From CAZIKF01 sp964539825 (GTDB taxonomy: Bacteria > Muiribacteriota > UBA6191): DNA of 64,000 bases. The notes under the pieces are model-generated. The model was not told where the DNA came from. It saw only the letters and a list, made by a program, of their open reading frames with translations, and ran no database searches. The stretch spans positions 68,019 to 132,018 of the forward strand of contig CAZIKF010000007.1 of NCBI GenBank assembly GCA_964539825.1, given 5' to 3'. This document shows positions 46,680 through 55,777 of this stretch, piece by piece. Position numbers and translations under genes: made by a program. The first letter of the stretch is position 1, and every line of letters begins with the position of its first letter.

Positions 46680-48523
46680 GTGATTAGGATGGGATTTCTT
46701 GAATTCTCTGTCTGAAACTCCCCATGCTTTTCCATGAGCAAATCAATCGCCTTCTTAAAATAACTTGGCTGGTCAGAATGAAAGACTTTGCTGTGTAAAT
46801 CCAGAGAATGGATTTTTTCTTTAAGTGATTGGAGCTTTTGCTCAGAATTAATGAGTTCCACGGCCCTTTCTATATATTCTTCTTCACTGGTTGCTATGCA
46901 TTCACTCAAACCAATCTGACGCATCAGGGCTGAGGCGATTCGATTAAAAGCTCGTTCACCCTCCCAGGTAATGATTGGCTTTCCGATTACAAGCGAGTCC
47001 AGGATTGTATTGTATCCACCAAATGGATAGGCATCCAGAGAAAGAACTCCCTCATTCATAAGGTCCATGTAAACTTTGTAGGAAACCTGCGGAATCAGGC
47101 TTACCTGTTCCTTGCCGAAAAGCTCTTCAAGATCTCGCTGGATGGGAAGATAAGAATTTAAGAGATTTACACCTGGCCCCGGAAAGAAACGAAAGAGAAG
47201 ATCTTCATGGGTCCTGTCTTTGATTTTTAAAAGGGTTTTGAGTAGGGGGTAATTGATCTTACGGCTTCCCCAGGAGCAATTGATAATGAACTTCCCGGTA
47301 TGATCTTCATGCCAGTGAGCTTTCGTGCCTGGAGCTGGAATGTAAGTTGGAAAGACCGGGTGAACACCCATCCCCGGAATCAGTACCAGGCGCTCACTAT
47401 AGGATTCAGAAGAAGAATCCAGGTTCTCTACGGTCTGCCCCCCGATGAAGTAGTCGATTTTTGAGCCAAAGGTACTCACCGGATGTCCATATCCCATGGT
47501 CTGGATGGGTGCGAGGCGCAGATTAGAGAGAAATTTTCCCTCGTAGTCCATACCGATGTCTGGATAGTACAGCAAAGAGAAGGTATTCGATTGCAGCCCG
47601 GATAAATCTAGTGAAGATCCTTCAAATTTTACTGAGATCACTTCATCAAACAGGGATGTTTCCAGGTCGTCTCTGGGGCGGCCAAGGTGAATCAGGCTTA
47701 AGCGGTAGGCTGGTTTGAGTGTGGCCAGAAATTCATGAAGGCACTTATAGACAGCAGAACCTGAGAACCATTTAGAGGTGGCAATTGCGATATGCCTCGG
47801 ATCTGGTTCATTTTTAATAATAACGTTACCGAGCGTATTCTGGACCATTGAGTTAAACCGGGATTTAAATACAGAATCTCTTTGTGGATCAACATAGGTC
47901 ACAAAGAAATAAGGAGCGGATGAGCCCGGACCGTATAGCTGAAATTGATCACTCAGTTGAGCCAGATGTTTTTGGAAAAAGCCATATACATTGGAGTTGC
48001 AAAAACATTCGCTGGAAAACCAACAGGTAACCCACCATTTGGAAGCGATCACAGGATGAGCTCTAAAGAGAATGGATGGATCGATCGGTCGTAAGTTACG
48101 AGCGGAATACAAAGTGATAACTTTGAGAAGGTTTTCCTCTTGATTCCATACAAGTTCCATCCATGGATCGGTTGTCTTAAAATCTGAGATAGAGACAAGA
48201 TTCGCAATGGTAGGGTTAAGGAAAATCAGGGTGTCAGCGAATTTGACAGGGACTCTAAAGTCAGGGGATGTAAAGATATGTAGGAAGTTCTGAACTATGG
48301 AATTGATTCGATGGGCAAGTATCTCGTCACAGGTCAGGTAGGTATTGTTACTGAAAAATGTGAAAACCCGAATGAACTCTTTGCAAAGAGCCTCATGATC
48401 ACCCTGTGACTTAAGCTGAATCCAGCTTTCGAGGTCGAGATCTAGCTGTACAGACATGATTTTCTGGTGTTGAGATGGGTTAGGACCCATCAAAAGGTGG
48501 ACGCAATCTAACATAAAATCCAC
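46676..48523 (-). CDS. GT41 glycosyltransferase, HMW1C-like (copy 1)
   Basis: 615 residues from GTG 48523; ATG 48457, which aligns better with the paralogue's start, would give 593. No start has a good Shine-Dalgarno. Same layout as the downstream copy: LRLAPIQTMGYGHPVSTFGS with KIDYFIGG, YSERLVLIPGMGVHP, FIINCSWGSRKINYPLL, DAYPFGGYNTILDSLVIGKP and FNRIASALMRQIGL. The two are clearly paralogous but diverged over their whole length, suggesting different acceptors or sugars. Context of sulfotransferases, a methyltransferase and a radical SAM enzyme points to surface glycan or glycoprotein building. Confidence 0.72.
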   Translation of the reverse strand: MDFMLDCVHLLMGPNPSQHQKIMSVQLDLDLESWIQLKSQGDHEALCKEFIRVFTFFSNNTYLTCDEILAHRINSIVQNFLHIFTSPDFRVPVKFADTLIFLNPTIANLVSISDFKTTDPWMELVWNQEENLLKVITLYSARNLRPIDPSILFRAHPVIASKWWVTCWFSSECFCNSNVYGFFQKHLAQLSDQFQLYGPGSSAPYFFVTYVDPQRDSVFKSRFNSMVQNTLGNVIIKNEPDPRHIAIATSKWFSGSAVYKCLHEFLATLKPAYRLSLIHLGRPRDDLETSLFDEVISVKFEGSSLDLSGLQSNTFSLLYYPDIGMDYEGKFLSNLRLAPIQTMGYGHPVSTFGSKIDYFIGGQTVENLDSSSESYSERLVLIPGMGVHPVFPTYIPAPGTKAHWHEDHTGKFIINCSWGSRKINYPLLKTLLKIKDRTHEDLLFRFFPGPGVNLLNSYLPIQRDLEELFGKEQVSLIPQVSYKVYMDLMNEGVLSLDAYPFGGYNTILDSLVIGKPIITWEGERAFNRIASALMRQIGLSECIATSEEEYIERAVELINSEQKLQSLKEKIHSLDLHSKVFHSDQPSYFKKAIDLLMEKHGEFQTENSRNPILIT

Positions 48524-48627
48524 AAATGCCTAAGTTTTATAGAGGTTTTTGTCGATATTTCCGAGGGGACTTGTACCCCGATTAATAAAGCGGCTTTCAT
48601 TTCGATATTAGCCGGGAGCGCAGGTGC

Positions 48628-50031
48628 GTGAAGGCAAGAATCCTCTACATTAAGCCACCGGATCCCTTTTTGCAGGACGAATTTGTCTACCAGCAATTGG
48701 GTCCACATTATCTTCAGGCCTATACAAATCAGCTTGGGTACGAATCCGAACTTCTGGTTCTATATGTGAAAGATCGACGAGCGCCGCTACGGGGCTTGGA
48801 AGATCTGCATATGTTGCTTGTCAGGGGAGAATCTATCGTCCACGAGGGAAGTTTTTCCCTGGATGTGGTTGAATCCTTTGATCTGCTCGCATTTTCAGTG
48901 ATGAGCCCGCAGGCCACTTATGCTTACTGGCTTTCCGAGGCCGTTCGCAAATCCTATCCTGAGAAGAAACTGATGATAGGAGGATCACATGCTCGATATT
49001 ATTTGGACCAGGTGAAAACTCTGCCGGAGGAAAAAGCCTTTGACTACATCGTTCCCCTGGACGGATGGGGACCGATTGAGCAAGTCTTGTCCGAGGGATT
49101 AAAGAGTTCTGACAACCCAGTTCTTGCTCATAGGCAAGATTTAAAGAAGATCTTAGTTCCCCCAACACGGCCTTTGGAGTTGATGGAGCGCTACCACTAT
49201 GAAGTTGCCGGGTTAAAAACCTACCACACGGTGACGGCCCTTGGCTGTCCCTTTACTTGTTACTTTTGTGAAGCCGGAACTGAAAATATTCACTTCTTTC
49301 CAAAGAAGATGCTCGACGCCGACCTTCACAGTATTGCCAGGGTACACAAGGAGTTGGGTCGAACTCGGTACGCTCTGATGTTTTTTGATGATACGGGGCT
49401 TCTGAGTCCCCGGCAGGTGGAGGGATTATCCATACTCGTGAAAAAGCATGGCTTTAGTGCCTGGAGATCCTTTTCACATGCCTATTTGATTTGCAAACAT
49501 GGCGAGAAAATGCTCAATCCCTTCCTGGAGTCAGGGGGAAGACGAGTTGGGATTGGACTTGAGACGGGTTCCCAAAAAAGCCTGGATCTAATCAATAAAA
49601 GAAACGGGAGAAAACAGCTTGTAGAGGAGCATTATGAGGCCGTGCGCATCGCCAATTCCCTGGGCATCGCCGTAGATGGCTTTACGATGATCTACCCCTG
49701 GGAGACTGAAGCTGATCTGAAGGCTACTACCGATCTTGTGGAGTTTATCGTAGGAAATCCCATTGAAGGTGAGGATGAGCTGGGAAGACCCCTGAGAAAC
49801 CATGTAGATTCCACGATTATGCTTCCCTTCCAGGGAACCCGGTTTAATGAACTCTTTCGCTCAAGAGCTATTCGCGGTGTTCGAATCAAGGATGAAATTG
49901 ATAACTCTCTGCTCTACCACAAGGGAATTGACGCCTCATCGGGTTGGGTATATGAGGAGACTGTCCTTCCCAGGGAAAGGTACCTTTTGGAGCAGGAATA
50001 TCGCAATTCTTTACGTCCTGGGTATCGTTAA
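48628..50031 (+). CDS. B12-binding-type radical SAM protein
   Basis: 467 residues from GTG 48628 (AGG 5 bases upstream, with a GGGAG just before). N-terminal 170 residues look like a cobalamin-binding-type Rossmann domain (ILYIKPPDPFLQ, LGYESELLVLYV, FDLLAFSVMSPQATYAYWLS, LMIGGSHARYY), without a clear DxHxxG. The radical SAM site is C207-x3-C211-x2-C214 (ALGCPFTCYFCEAG), followed by GIGLETGSQKSLDLINKRNG. Such enzymes do methylations, rearrangements or oxidations on unreactive carbons; the substrate here is unknown. Divergent from the GT41 pair. Confidence 0.82.
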   Translation: MKARILYIKPPDPFLQDEFVYQQLGPHYLQAYTNQLGYESELLVLYVKDRRAPLRGLEDLHMLLVRGESIVHEGSFSLDVVESFDLLAFSVMSPQATYAYWLSEAVRKSYPEKKLMIGGSHARYYLDQVKTLPEEKAFDYIVPLDGWGPIEQVLSEGLKSSDNPVLAHRQDLKKILVPPTRPLELMERYHYEVAGLKTYHTVTALGCPFTCYFCEAGTENIHFFPKKMLDADLHSIARVHKELGRTRYALMFFDDTGLLSPRQVEGLSILVKKHGFSAWRSFSHAYLICKHGEKMLNPFLESGGRRVGIGLETGSQKSLDLINKRNGRKQLVEEHYEAVRIANSLGIAVDGFTMIYPWETEADLKATTDLVEFIVGNPIEGEDELGRPLRNHVDSTIMLPFQGTRFNELFRSRAIRGVRIKDEIDNSLLYHKGIDASSGWVYEETVLPRERYLLEQEYRNSLRPGYR

Positions 50032-50039
50032 CTCTGGAT

Positions 50040-51242
50040 TTACTCAAGGATAGGGCTGCCGTCATAAGGCCTCAACTCCTGGTTTAAAAGAACCAGAATT
50101 TCGTCACTTTTGATCCCGCGATCTTGAATTTCAAGAGTGATGTCTCTGGCTCTCCACTGCGTTGTAATCACAATTACATCAACAGGTTTATGAATCAACA
50201 CCTCAGGTGAAAGGATTTCTTGACCCATTCCGGGCACGAAGCGTCCAACCTTGGCAGGGTCTGAGTCCACAACAATCGGGTGTTGACTGTGATGGATACC
50301 CAGGCAGTTTAAAAAGGATGCTCCTTTTCCCGCTCCACCCCAGAATGCGATTTTTTTACCTTTTCTCAGGTATTCTCTCAGAACCAAGTGAACCCTATCC
50401 AGCTGTGTACTTAGACTTGCATGGTATTTTTCAGACGATTTTCGAACATCACCCATACGTTTCATATCTCTGGGTTTCACAATTCCCACCAGGACTTCAT
50501 CATCATATTCCGCCCTTATTTCCTCTGCCTCATAGCCGGATATTTCGAACATATTTCGAAAGCTGAAGTCCGTAAAGTTGGAGACATGTTCATAAAGATA
50601 ATCATTGATCCTACAATGTTTGATAGCCTTGTCGATCCTGGGGACTTCTGCAATGAAGTAAGGATAGGCTTCATAACGATTAGACCAGTAGGCAATATCA
50701 GAAACGAATTCCCTTGGGTTGGAAAGGTGTTCAATGACGTGGCGGCAGATCAGAAAGTCTGGAGAGAATTTTTTCAAATCTCTTTCAGGAAGGAAATAGT
50801 CTTTGTAGACCTCTAAACCGATTTTTCGCGCGGACTCAGCTTCAATGCCGGGTTCAAAGCCAACGAGCCTGCAGGAGGGGTCACGAGTGCGAAGCAGCTC
50901 CAAGAAGGCCCCATCGCCACATCCAATATCAATCAATGTTTTTGAGCCCCCTGGACATAGTCCCAGGATTTGATCGGCCAATTGCACCATATAGTCCTGC
51001 CAGATCTTAGAACGGTTGTACATCTGCGTGGAATTCTCTTCATAGGGCACTTTGAAGTACTCAAACTCAATATTGAAAATGTGACCACAATAGGCACAGG
51101 CTCTATAGTTCATGGGAAAGAGCGGAACATTCAGCGATTCGAGCTGGTCATGGGGTAGGTGCACGAATGCCAGCGGCTGATCCTCGGGCTGGAAGATGGG
51201 ATACGTGATATGGTAGTTACAAGCTATACAGTGTTTACGCAT
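50040..51242 (-). CDS. SAM-dependent C-methyltransferase, sugar type
   Basis: 400 residues from ATG 51242 (GAGGAAG 5 bases upstream). Three parts: N-terminal zinc-type C-x2-C pairs (HCIACNY; RACAYCGHIF), a class I SAM domain (LIDIGCGDGAFLELL, FLICRHVIEHLSNP), and a C-terminal domain (KKIAFWGGAGKGASFLNCLG, VIVITTQWRARDI). This Methyltransf_13/11/14-like order is that of NDP-sugar C-methyltransferases. It supports the idea of a modified-sugar pathway in this cluster. Convergent with the radical SAM gene. Confidence 0.85.
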   Translation of the reverse strand: MRKHCIACNYHITYPIFQPEDQPLAFVHLPHDQLESLNVPLFPMNYRACAYCGHIFNIEFEYFKVPYEENSTQMYNRSKIWQDYMVQLADQILGLCPGGSKTLIDIGCGDGAFLELLRTRDPSCRLVGFEPGIEAESARKIGLEVYKDYFLPERDLKKFSPDFLICRHVIEHLSNPREFVSDIAYWSNRYEAYPYFIAEVPRIDKAIKHCRINDYLYEHVSNFTDFSFRNMFEISGYEAEEIRAEYDDEVLVGIVKPRDMKRMGDVRKSSEKYHASLSTQLDRVHLVLREYLRKGKKIAFWGGAGKGASFLNCLGIHHSQHPIVVDSDPAKVGRFVPGMGQEILSPEVLIHKPVDVIVITTQWRARDITLEIQDRGIKSDEILVLLNQELRPYDGSPILE

Positions 51243-51371
51243 GGACTTCCTCAATTGGTTCTTAACCAGGTCTCCTTAAACTTTCGGAAATCCTGGATGG
51301 GAATCGAAGTGATAGATTTGTGAAACACACAGGCGGGGAAGGTAACCGAGTTTTACTGGAATAGGGATGAG

Positions 51372-52223
51372 ATGGACTTAAAAAACTCTCCTATTTTTCT
51401 GGGAGGTGCTGGGAGATCGGGAACCACATTGCTCAGAGTCATACTTGATTCCCATCCACGAATCGCTTGTGGACCGGAATTTAGAATGACCCCCACTCTA
51501 GCCCAGCTGTGGGAAGCCTATGATCAAAAAGAAGAAGTCTTAGAAACCTACGGTCTTGATCGCCAGGCTAAAAATCTCATGTTTCAGAACCTCTTTCTGA
51601 CCCTGGTAGGACGCTATGTTTCTCATTCTGGAAAGCCCAGGTTCGCAGAGAAGACTCCCGGAAACTGTCGAGTGTTTAAACAACTTTCAACGATTTTCTC
51701 TGGGAGCCCATTGGTCCAGATTCTTCGCGACGGAAGAGATGTGGTGGCATCCTTGCGGTCTCAGAATTGGATTGATGTTAGAACGGGTAAGCCCATGGAT
51801 GTGACCGTTGATACAGCTAAAGCCGTCCAACACTGGAAAGATTCGATTTTAGAGGGTCGTGAAGTACTCGCCAATCCAACTACACGGCCACGTTATTATG
51901 AAATTAAGTATGAGGATTTGATACACAGTCCCGGTGCGCAGTTGCATAGACTCTTTGATTTTCTAGAGGAGCCCTGGGATGAAAGAGTTTTGGATTTTCA
52001 CAATATGGACCGAAATCTGGCAGGAGAAGCAAGTTCAAAGCAGGTGAACCGTCCGTTATACACCAGTTCGATAGGAAGATATCGCAGTGTTCTGACCCGC
52101 GAAGATGGTCAGATCATGATAGAAATTGCGGGAGAACTCTTGAGTGAGTTGGGCTATACAGCGGACTGTTCATGGATTGATGAGCTGCCCAGAGAGCAAA
52201 AATTGGCTGGGAGAGGGTCTTGA
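51372..52223 (+). CDS. Sulfotransferase-family protein
   Basis: 283 residues. PAPS loop IFLGGAGRSGTTLLRVILDS at 8-27, acceptor region CGPEFRMTP, AEKTPGNCRVFKQL, 3'-phosphate site LVQILRDGRDVVASLRSQ (about 117), then YYEIKYEDLIHSPG (about 178) and GRYRSVLTREDG. All usual sulfotransferase motifs are present, so it should be active on an unknown acceptor. The next gene starts in its stop (TTGA). Confidence 0.88.
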   Translation: MDLKNSPIFLGGAGRSGTTLLRVILDSHPRIACGPEFRMTPTLAQLWEAYDQKEEVLETYGLDRQAKNLMFQNLFLTLVGRYVSHSGKPRFAEKTPGNCRVFKQLSTIFSGSPLVQILRDGRDVVASLRSQNWIDVRTGKPMDVTVDTAKAVQHWKDSILEGREVLANPTTRPRYYEIKYEDLIHSPGAQLHRLFDFLEEPWDERVLDFHNMDRNLAGEASSKQVNRPLYTSSIGRYRSVLTREDGQIMIEIAGELLSELGYTADCSWIDELPREQKLAGRGS

Positions 52224-52987
52224 GCCTGGTATTTGTCGGGGGAGACTCGATTTTCTGTGCGAATCTCCTCAGATCCTATTTTGCTACACAGAGTATTGTT
52301 TGCTGTCCACCTCCCCTGCAGCTGATTTCAGCCCAGGCACATGCCTATTCAAATTTTGAGACAGCAAGAGCCTTCCTTAGAGAATATTCACTGGTGGATG
52401 AGGATCGTGATACTTTGTTCCGGCAGTTGATCGCCATGGTTCTCCAGCGCTCACAAACTTTAGCAAAGGCTTCCTACCTGGTTGAGGCCTCACCTCAGAA
52501 TCATCTTTACTTCCCTCTCCTTGCGAGACTCTTTCCAGATGCTGGATTAGTGTTTATGACCAGGGACGGCCGAGATGTGGTGGCTTCCCTTCTGGCAAGT
52601 AGTGAAGCACAGGTTCAACCAGGTGGAGAAGATACTCGCGGATCGCGGATTCTCATGTTTTGCACCCACTGGCTGAACTGCCTGGATTCAGGGTTGCGCG
52701 GTATTCAGGCGGTGGCTGAAACCGAGAAAAAGACTCTCATTCTTAAATATGAAGAATTCTTTGAGAAAGAGAAGGCACCGCGACTATTTTCCTCCTTATT
52801 GTTCCAGGAATTCTCTATTCTTGATTGGGTATGTCCAATTCAACCGGATTTCATTGATGCAAAGGAGCCAGTGTGGGTGCCCGGTTCCTGGAGAGAGTTC
52901 TTTACCAGGGAGGAGTCTTTGATCCTTAGAAGAGAGCTGCATGAACCGCTCTTGGCCCTGGGTTATCTGGAGGGAGACCCCTGGTAG
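52220..52987 (+). CDS. Sulfotransferase-like protein lacking the PAPS loop
   Basis: 255 residues from TTG 52220, which overlaps the stop of the upstream sulfotransferase. It keeps the second PAPS site (LVFMTRDGRDVVASLLASS, about residue 112) and LILKYEEFFEKEKA, and the general fold (YLVEASPQNHLYFPLLARLF). The N-terminal loop has become VFVGGDSIFCANLLRSYFAT: the RSGTT of the partner is replaced by DSIFCA. It may be an inactive partner of the upstream enzyme or use a changed donor site. Confidence 0.75.
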   Translation: MSLVFVGGDSIFCANLLRSYFATQSIVCCPPPLQLISAQAHAYSNFETARAFLREYSLVDEDRDTLFRQLIAMVLQRSQTLAKASYLVEASPQNHLYFPLLARLFPDAGLVFMTRDGRDVVASLLASSEAQVQPGGEDTRGSRILMFCTHWLNCLDSGLRGIQAVAETEKKTLILKYEEFFEKEKAPRLFSSLLFQEFSILDWVCPIQPDFIDAKEPVWVPGSWREFFTREESLILRRELHEPLLALGYLEGDPW

Positions 52988-52990
52988 GGA

Positions 52991-53785
52991 TTATGCCACA
53001 TCGTATTGAACCTGTACTCGTGAGCCGGACCCGGTGATTTGCAGGCAGCAGTCCGGTATTGGTTCAAGCAGTGAGGTTCCTAATCTCGTGGCGAGGGCAG
53101 AGGCGAAGACGCAACAGCTATGAAAGCCATTCTTCAAATCGTCGCTTAAAGCAATCATTTCACCATCACGGGTGACGGCCACGGCCTTATGGGTCCACCA
53201 ACTCGAATCTTTTCCCTTGTGAAAGGTGCCCTCCACAGCAAGCGTGGAAATGTGGTCAAAGGGTAAATAGGGTTCCATCTGAGTAGTTCCCAGGAACTTC
53301 TTATGATAGAAGATCATATTCTCCTGGGGTTGAACTACCAGGTAATCATCGGTTTTTGACCATAGATAACCGCTGCTCAGTGCCAGGGCCAGAACCAGAA
53401 CAGAAATGAGGACCTCTCCAGACGCGATTAAAACGACAAATCCCACCAGCCCAAAACAGCCGAGGGCGGAGAAGGTTGATTCTCTTGTGGATGTAATTTC
53501 CAGTTTCCAGGTTCCATCGGGTCTTTCTTGACACTGTTTAGTGTATTCATTAGCAGGAAGAGAACCCTGTACTAGCTTTGAATCTGAGATGGAACCAGGC
53601 TCGTTTGGGCCATAACCTGCCAGATCGGGTTCTCTACGCAGATTGTCTTCGTGAATGAGCTCCAATATCCTGGATTCTAATGTTTCTCGACTTTGCTGCG
53701 GAAGGGATGCGAAAAGATCGAGGTGGGAGGGGCTGATCTGTCCGAAAACAAGTTGAAGCAATTCCTGATCGTCGAAGCAAGACAT
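52991..53785 (-). CDS. Hypothetical membrane protein, 264 residues
   Basis: I recognise no family. A helical N-terminal part (1-90) is followed by a hydrophobic hairpin of two membrane segments (about 107-145, ALGCFGLVGFVVLIASGEVL). A C-terminal domain follows with beta-type strands (FDHISTLAVEGTF, HKAVAVTRDGEMIALSD, CCLQITGSGSRVQVQYDVA), as in PH-like membrane-attached domains. It converges with the sulfotransferase-like gene, 3 bases apart. Confidence 0.7.
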   Translation of the reverse strand: MSCFDDQELLQLVFGQISPSHLDLFASLPQQSRETLESRILELIHEDNLRREPDLAGYGPNEPGSISDSKLVQGSLPANEYTKQCQERPDGTWKLEITSTRESTFSALGCFGLVGFVVLIASGEVLISVLVLALALSSGYLWSKTDDYLVVQPQENMIFYHKKFLGTTQMEPYLPFDHISTLAVEGTFHKGKDSSWWTHKAVAVTRDGEMIALSDDLKNGFHSCCVFASALATRLGTSLLEPIPDCCLQITGSGSRVQVQYDVA

Positions 53786-54086
53786 AAAAATGGTCTGGAT
53801 TAGAATGGTAATTATAGCATTTCGAATAACTTCTGACCTCGAATGTCATTCTCAAAACAAAAGCACTTGCGACTGGGGTAATATTTGTATAGAATCACCC
53901 AAATAACTAAGACCCATTCGAGGGAAAAATCTTGCCATAACCAGGCTATTAGAGGTAGACTCGAGTGGTCTAGAATAACAACAACCTGAAGCTAGCCATC
54001 TACAGAGGTCAGGAAACGAGGAAACTGAAATCTGAAGGTGGCTTTTTCATTTCCCGGAAAACTTTATCAATCGAGGACTATCTGAT
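53786..54086. other. Intergenic region before the EEP gene
   Basis: 301 bases with no gene, no clear repeat and no clear terminator. It should hold divergent promoters for the membrane protein and the EEP-family gene; no match is good enough to name. Confidence 0.5.
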
Positions 54087-55208
54087 ATGAAAGAACTTTT
54101 GTTGCGAACCTTTGTACTCCTGTTTCTTCTCTTCGTACCAAACCAAATATTTTCTCAACCCGGGGCTTCTTCATTCAGAGTAGGGTTGGCGAATATTTTC
54201 TTTTTTGGAGCATTGATGGAGGACAACATTGAAAAACCCATGTTCAATAATCCAATGGAGACCCCACCGGCGAGGTCTCAGGAAATTGAACTTGATCGAA
54301 TGACTCTTGAATATCTCGCCAGGTATTTTCGATACCTGAATGCGGATGTTCTGGTCTTATGTGAGGCACCTGCAGATCTTGAGAAGCTTCAAAACTTCGT
54401 CCAGGATTACCTGAATTCGGAATTTGAGATCATTCATAATTCTCCGGTAGTTAAAAATAGAAAATACTATTTTGAACAGCAAATTGCCGCTCTTGTGCGC
54501 AAAGATCTTTTCTTAGTAAGGAGATACGAGGCTCTATCTGATGAGGATGTGAGTGCAAATAACTTTCGCTATCCCTTTCCAGGTAGTAGCTCTTATGTTT
54601 ACGAAGGAAAGAAAATGCCCGTCTATTGGACTCGGTTTCCCATCGAGTTTGATCTTTCTTTGAAGGCTGATCCCAATCACTGGTACAAGTTCATCGCCAC
54701 TTATCCTAAATCCAAATTCTCCAAGGGTGCTGAGGGAAAACGTAAGGCCCGTATCAAGAACTTTGTTCAGCAAAAGATGCTGCGCAAACGAATTGAGGAG
54801 GTGTCGGAGAAATTCGAGGATATTTTTGTTCTGGGAGATATGAATGATTCCCCCGGATTAGATCCCATTGAATCAGGTTTAGAAATTGATTCCATCTCAG
54901 CACTGTTCAGAGGGGATGATGATCCGATTCTTTGGGACCCCGTAGACTTCAAAGAAGGGGAGGGAACATACATTTTCCGCGGTGTTCCAGAGGTGATCGA
55001 TTATATTTTTGTTTCTCATGGTCTGCACATAGGAAAGGGCCAGGTATTTCCCAAGGATTACGAACATTTTCATTTCTTCCAGACAATGATTCGTCATCAT
55101 AAACCTACCAGGCCTGATCGACTGGAACATAGAGAGTTGTTTATCTCAGATCATGCCCCAGTTACCGTAGATGTAATCCATTCAATAAGTAAATCAACGG
55201 AAAATTGA
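54087..55208 (+). CDS. Secreted endonuclease/exonuclease/phosphatase-family protein
   Basis: 373 residues. Signal peptide at 1-24 (ending NQIFSQ). EEP-fold motifs: LNADVLVLCEAPADLEKLQ (metal Glu), DIFVLGDMNDSPGLDP (Asp and Asn), VIDYIFVSHGL and ELFISDHAPVTVDV (Asp-His pair at the end). All catalytic positions of the DNase I-like fold are present, so a metal-dependent phosphodiesterase acting outside the cytoplasm is expected. Substrate unknown: DNA, lipid or phosphate ester. Followed by a predicted sRNA. Confidence 0.87.
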   Translation: MKELLLRTFVLLFLLFVPNQIFSQPGASSFRVGLANIFFFGALMEDNIEKPMFNNPMETPPARSQEIELDRMTLEYLARYFRYLNADVLVLCEAPADLEKLQNFVQDYLNSEFEIIHNSPVVKNRKYYFEQQIAALVRKDLFLVRRYEALSDEDVSANNFRYPFPGSSSYVYEGKKMPVYWTRFPIEFDLSLKADPNHWYKFIATYPKSKFSKGAEGKRKARIKNFVQQKMLRKRIEEVSEKFEDIFVLGDMNDSPGLDPIESGLEIDSISALFRGDDDPILWDPVDFKEGEGTYIFRGVPEVIDYIFVSHGLHIGKGQVFPKDYEHFHFFQTMIRHHKPTRPDRLEHRELFISDHAPVTVDVIHSISKSTEN

Positions 55209-55279
55209 GTTTTTGCGTGAATTTTGGAACTATACTTGGTTCTCACTCCCTGAGTTTGAACAATTATCTATAATTAGGC

Positions 55280-55307
55280 TTAGGTTTTGTCTTTTTAGTT
55301 CCGATAA
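55280..55307 (+). promoter_or_regulatory. Sigma-28-like promoter of sRNA R1
   Basis: TTAGG at 55280-55284, a 15-base spacer, then TCCGATAA at 55300-55307. The flagellar sigma-28 -10 is GCCGATAA. Spacing and boxes agree with those in front of the flagellin genes at 55750 and 60025. Confidence 0.6.
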
Positions 55308-55313
55308 TATATA

Positions 55314-55413
55314 TAGATTCTCTTTTAGGTTTCCTGTTTTTAACTGTGGACCGGTTAAAACCCAGGATCTTCCAAGTAAGGGCCCTCAATTTTTATTGAG
55401 GGTCCTTTCTCAC
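55314..55413 (+). ncRNA. Predicted small RNA R1 with antisense seed to flagellin leaders
   Basis: About 100 bases from the predicted start to a terminator. Shared with the RNA at 63838-63941 in the same order: TTCTCTTT, GGTTTCCT, AACTGTGGACC (55343-55353), CCAGGATCTTCCAAGTAA, then a hairpin (GGGCCCTCAAT / ATTGAGGGTCC, 55381-55407) and T-run. The AACUGUGGA is complementary to UCCACAGUU in the loop of the left flagellin's leader. GAUCUUCC is complementary to GGAAGAUC, the ribosome site of that flagellin. Being an RNA is inferred from promoter, terminator and conservation. Confidence 0.55.
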
Positions 55414-55749
55414 TTTAATCGGCAGAATATTAAATGTATTTTATTTTAATCACCCCAGATCCCATGGTGTCGGGCTAAGGTGTTCTAATACCGGAGCCGA
55501 TATGCTTTGATAGTAGAGAATTGCCGCTATAAAGGCAGAGTCTGCCGGAAACAACGGGCCACGGGGTTTTCGGGAAATGTAGGACTCTTTAGCTGAGGTC
55601 AGAGACCAGGCGGCCCTGAGAACTTGGGAGACACCTTATGAACGCCAACTTCCCCTAAAGCTTCACTTCCTCGGAATCCTCTATTATTCCTCGAGTTCGA
55701 AGGTACTATGACAAAAACTCTTCGTTTCGGACAGGAATTGGCAGAGGAC
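55413..55749. other. Conserved upstream block of flagellin A
   Basis: No long gene. Conserved with 59674-60024: CGGGCCACGGGGTT at 55556-55569 (repeated at 59828-59841), a six-codon frame at 55638, and CGGAA near 55672. The surrounding bases have drifted, so these islands were probably kept by selection or are remnants of an older duplication of the whole upstream region. Confidence 0.45.
55638..55658 (+). CDS. Six-codon candidate leader peptide MNANFP
   Basis: ATG AAC GCC AAC TTC CCC TAA, with GGGAGA 6 bases upstream. The matching place before flagellin B reads MNTAFP with different codons and the same stop. Very short, so only the conservation of start, stop, spacing and F-P supports it. 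Confidence 0.3.
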   Translation: MNANFP

Positions 55750-55777
55750 TAAGGTTCCGGGCAGAAAGTGCCGATAG
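55750..55777 (+). promoter_or_regulatory. Sigma-28-like promoter of flagellin A
   Basis: TAAGG, 15 bases, GCCGATAG. Seven of eight bases match the flagellar -10 GCCGATAA. It lies about 618 bases before the ATG, which predicts a leader of about 610 bases. Confidence 0.65.

Noticed and set aside
55213..55449. 78-residue open frame after the EEP gene
   Set aside because: It overlaps the predicted sRNA R1 with its promoter and terminator, has no ribosome site, and has no family features.
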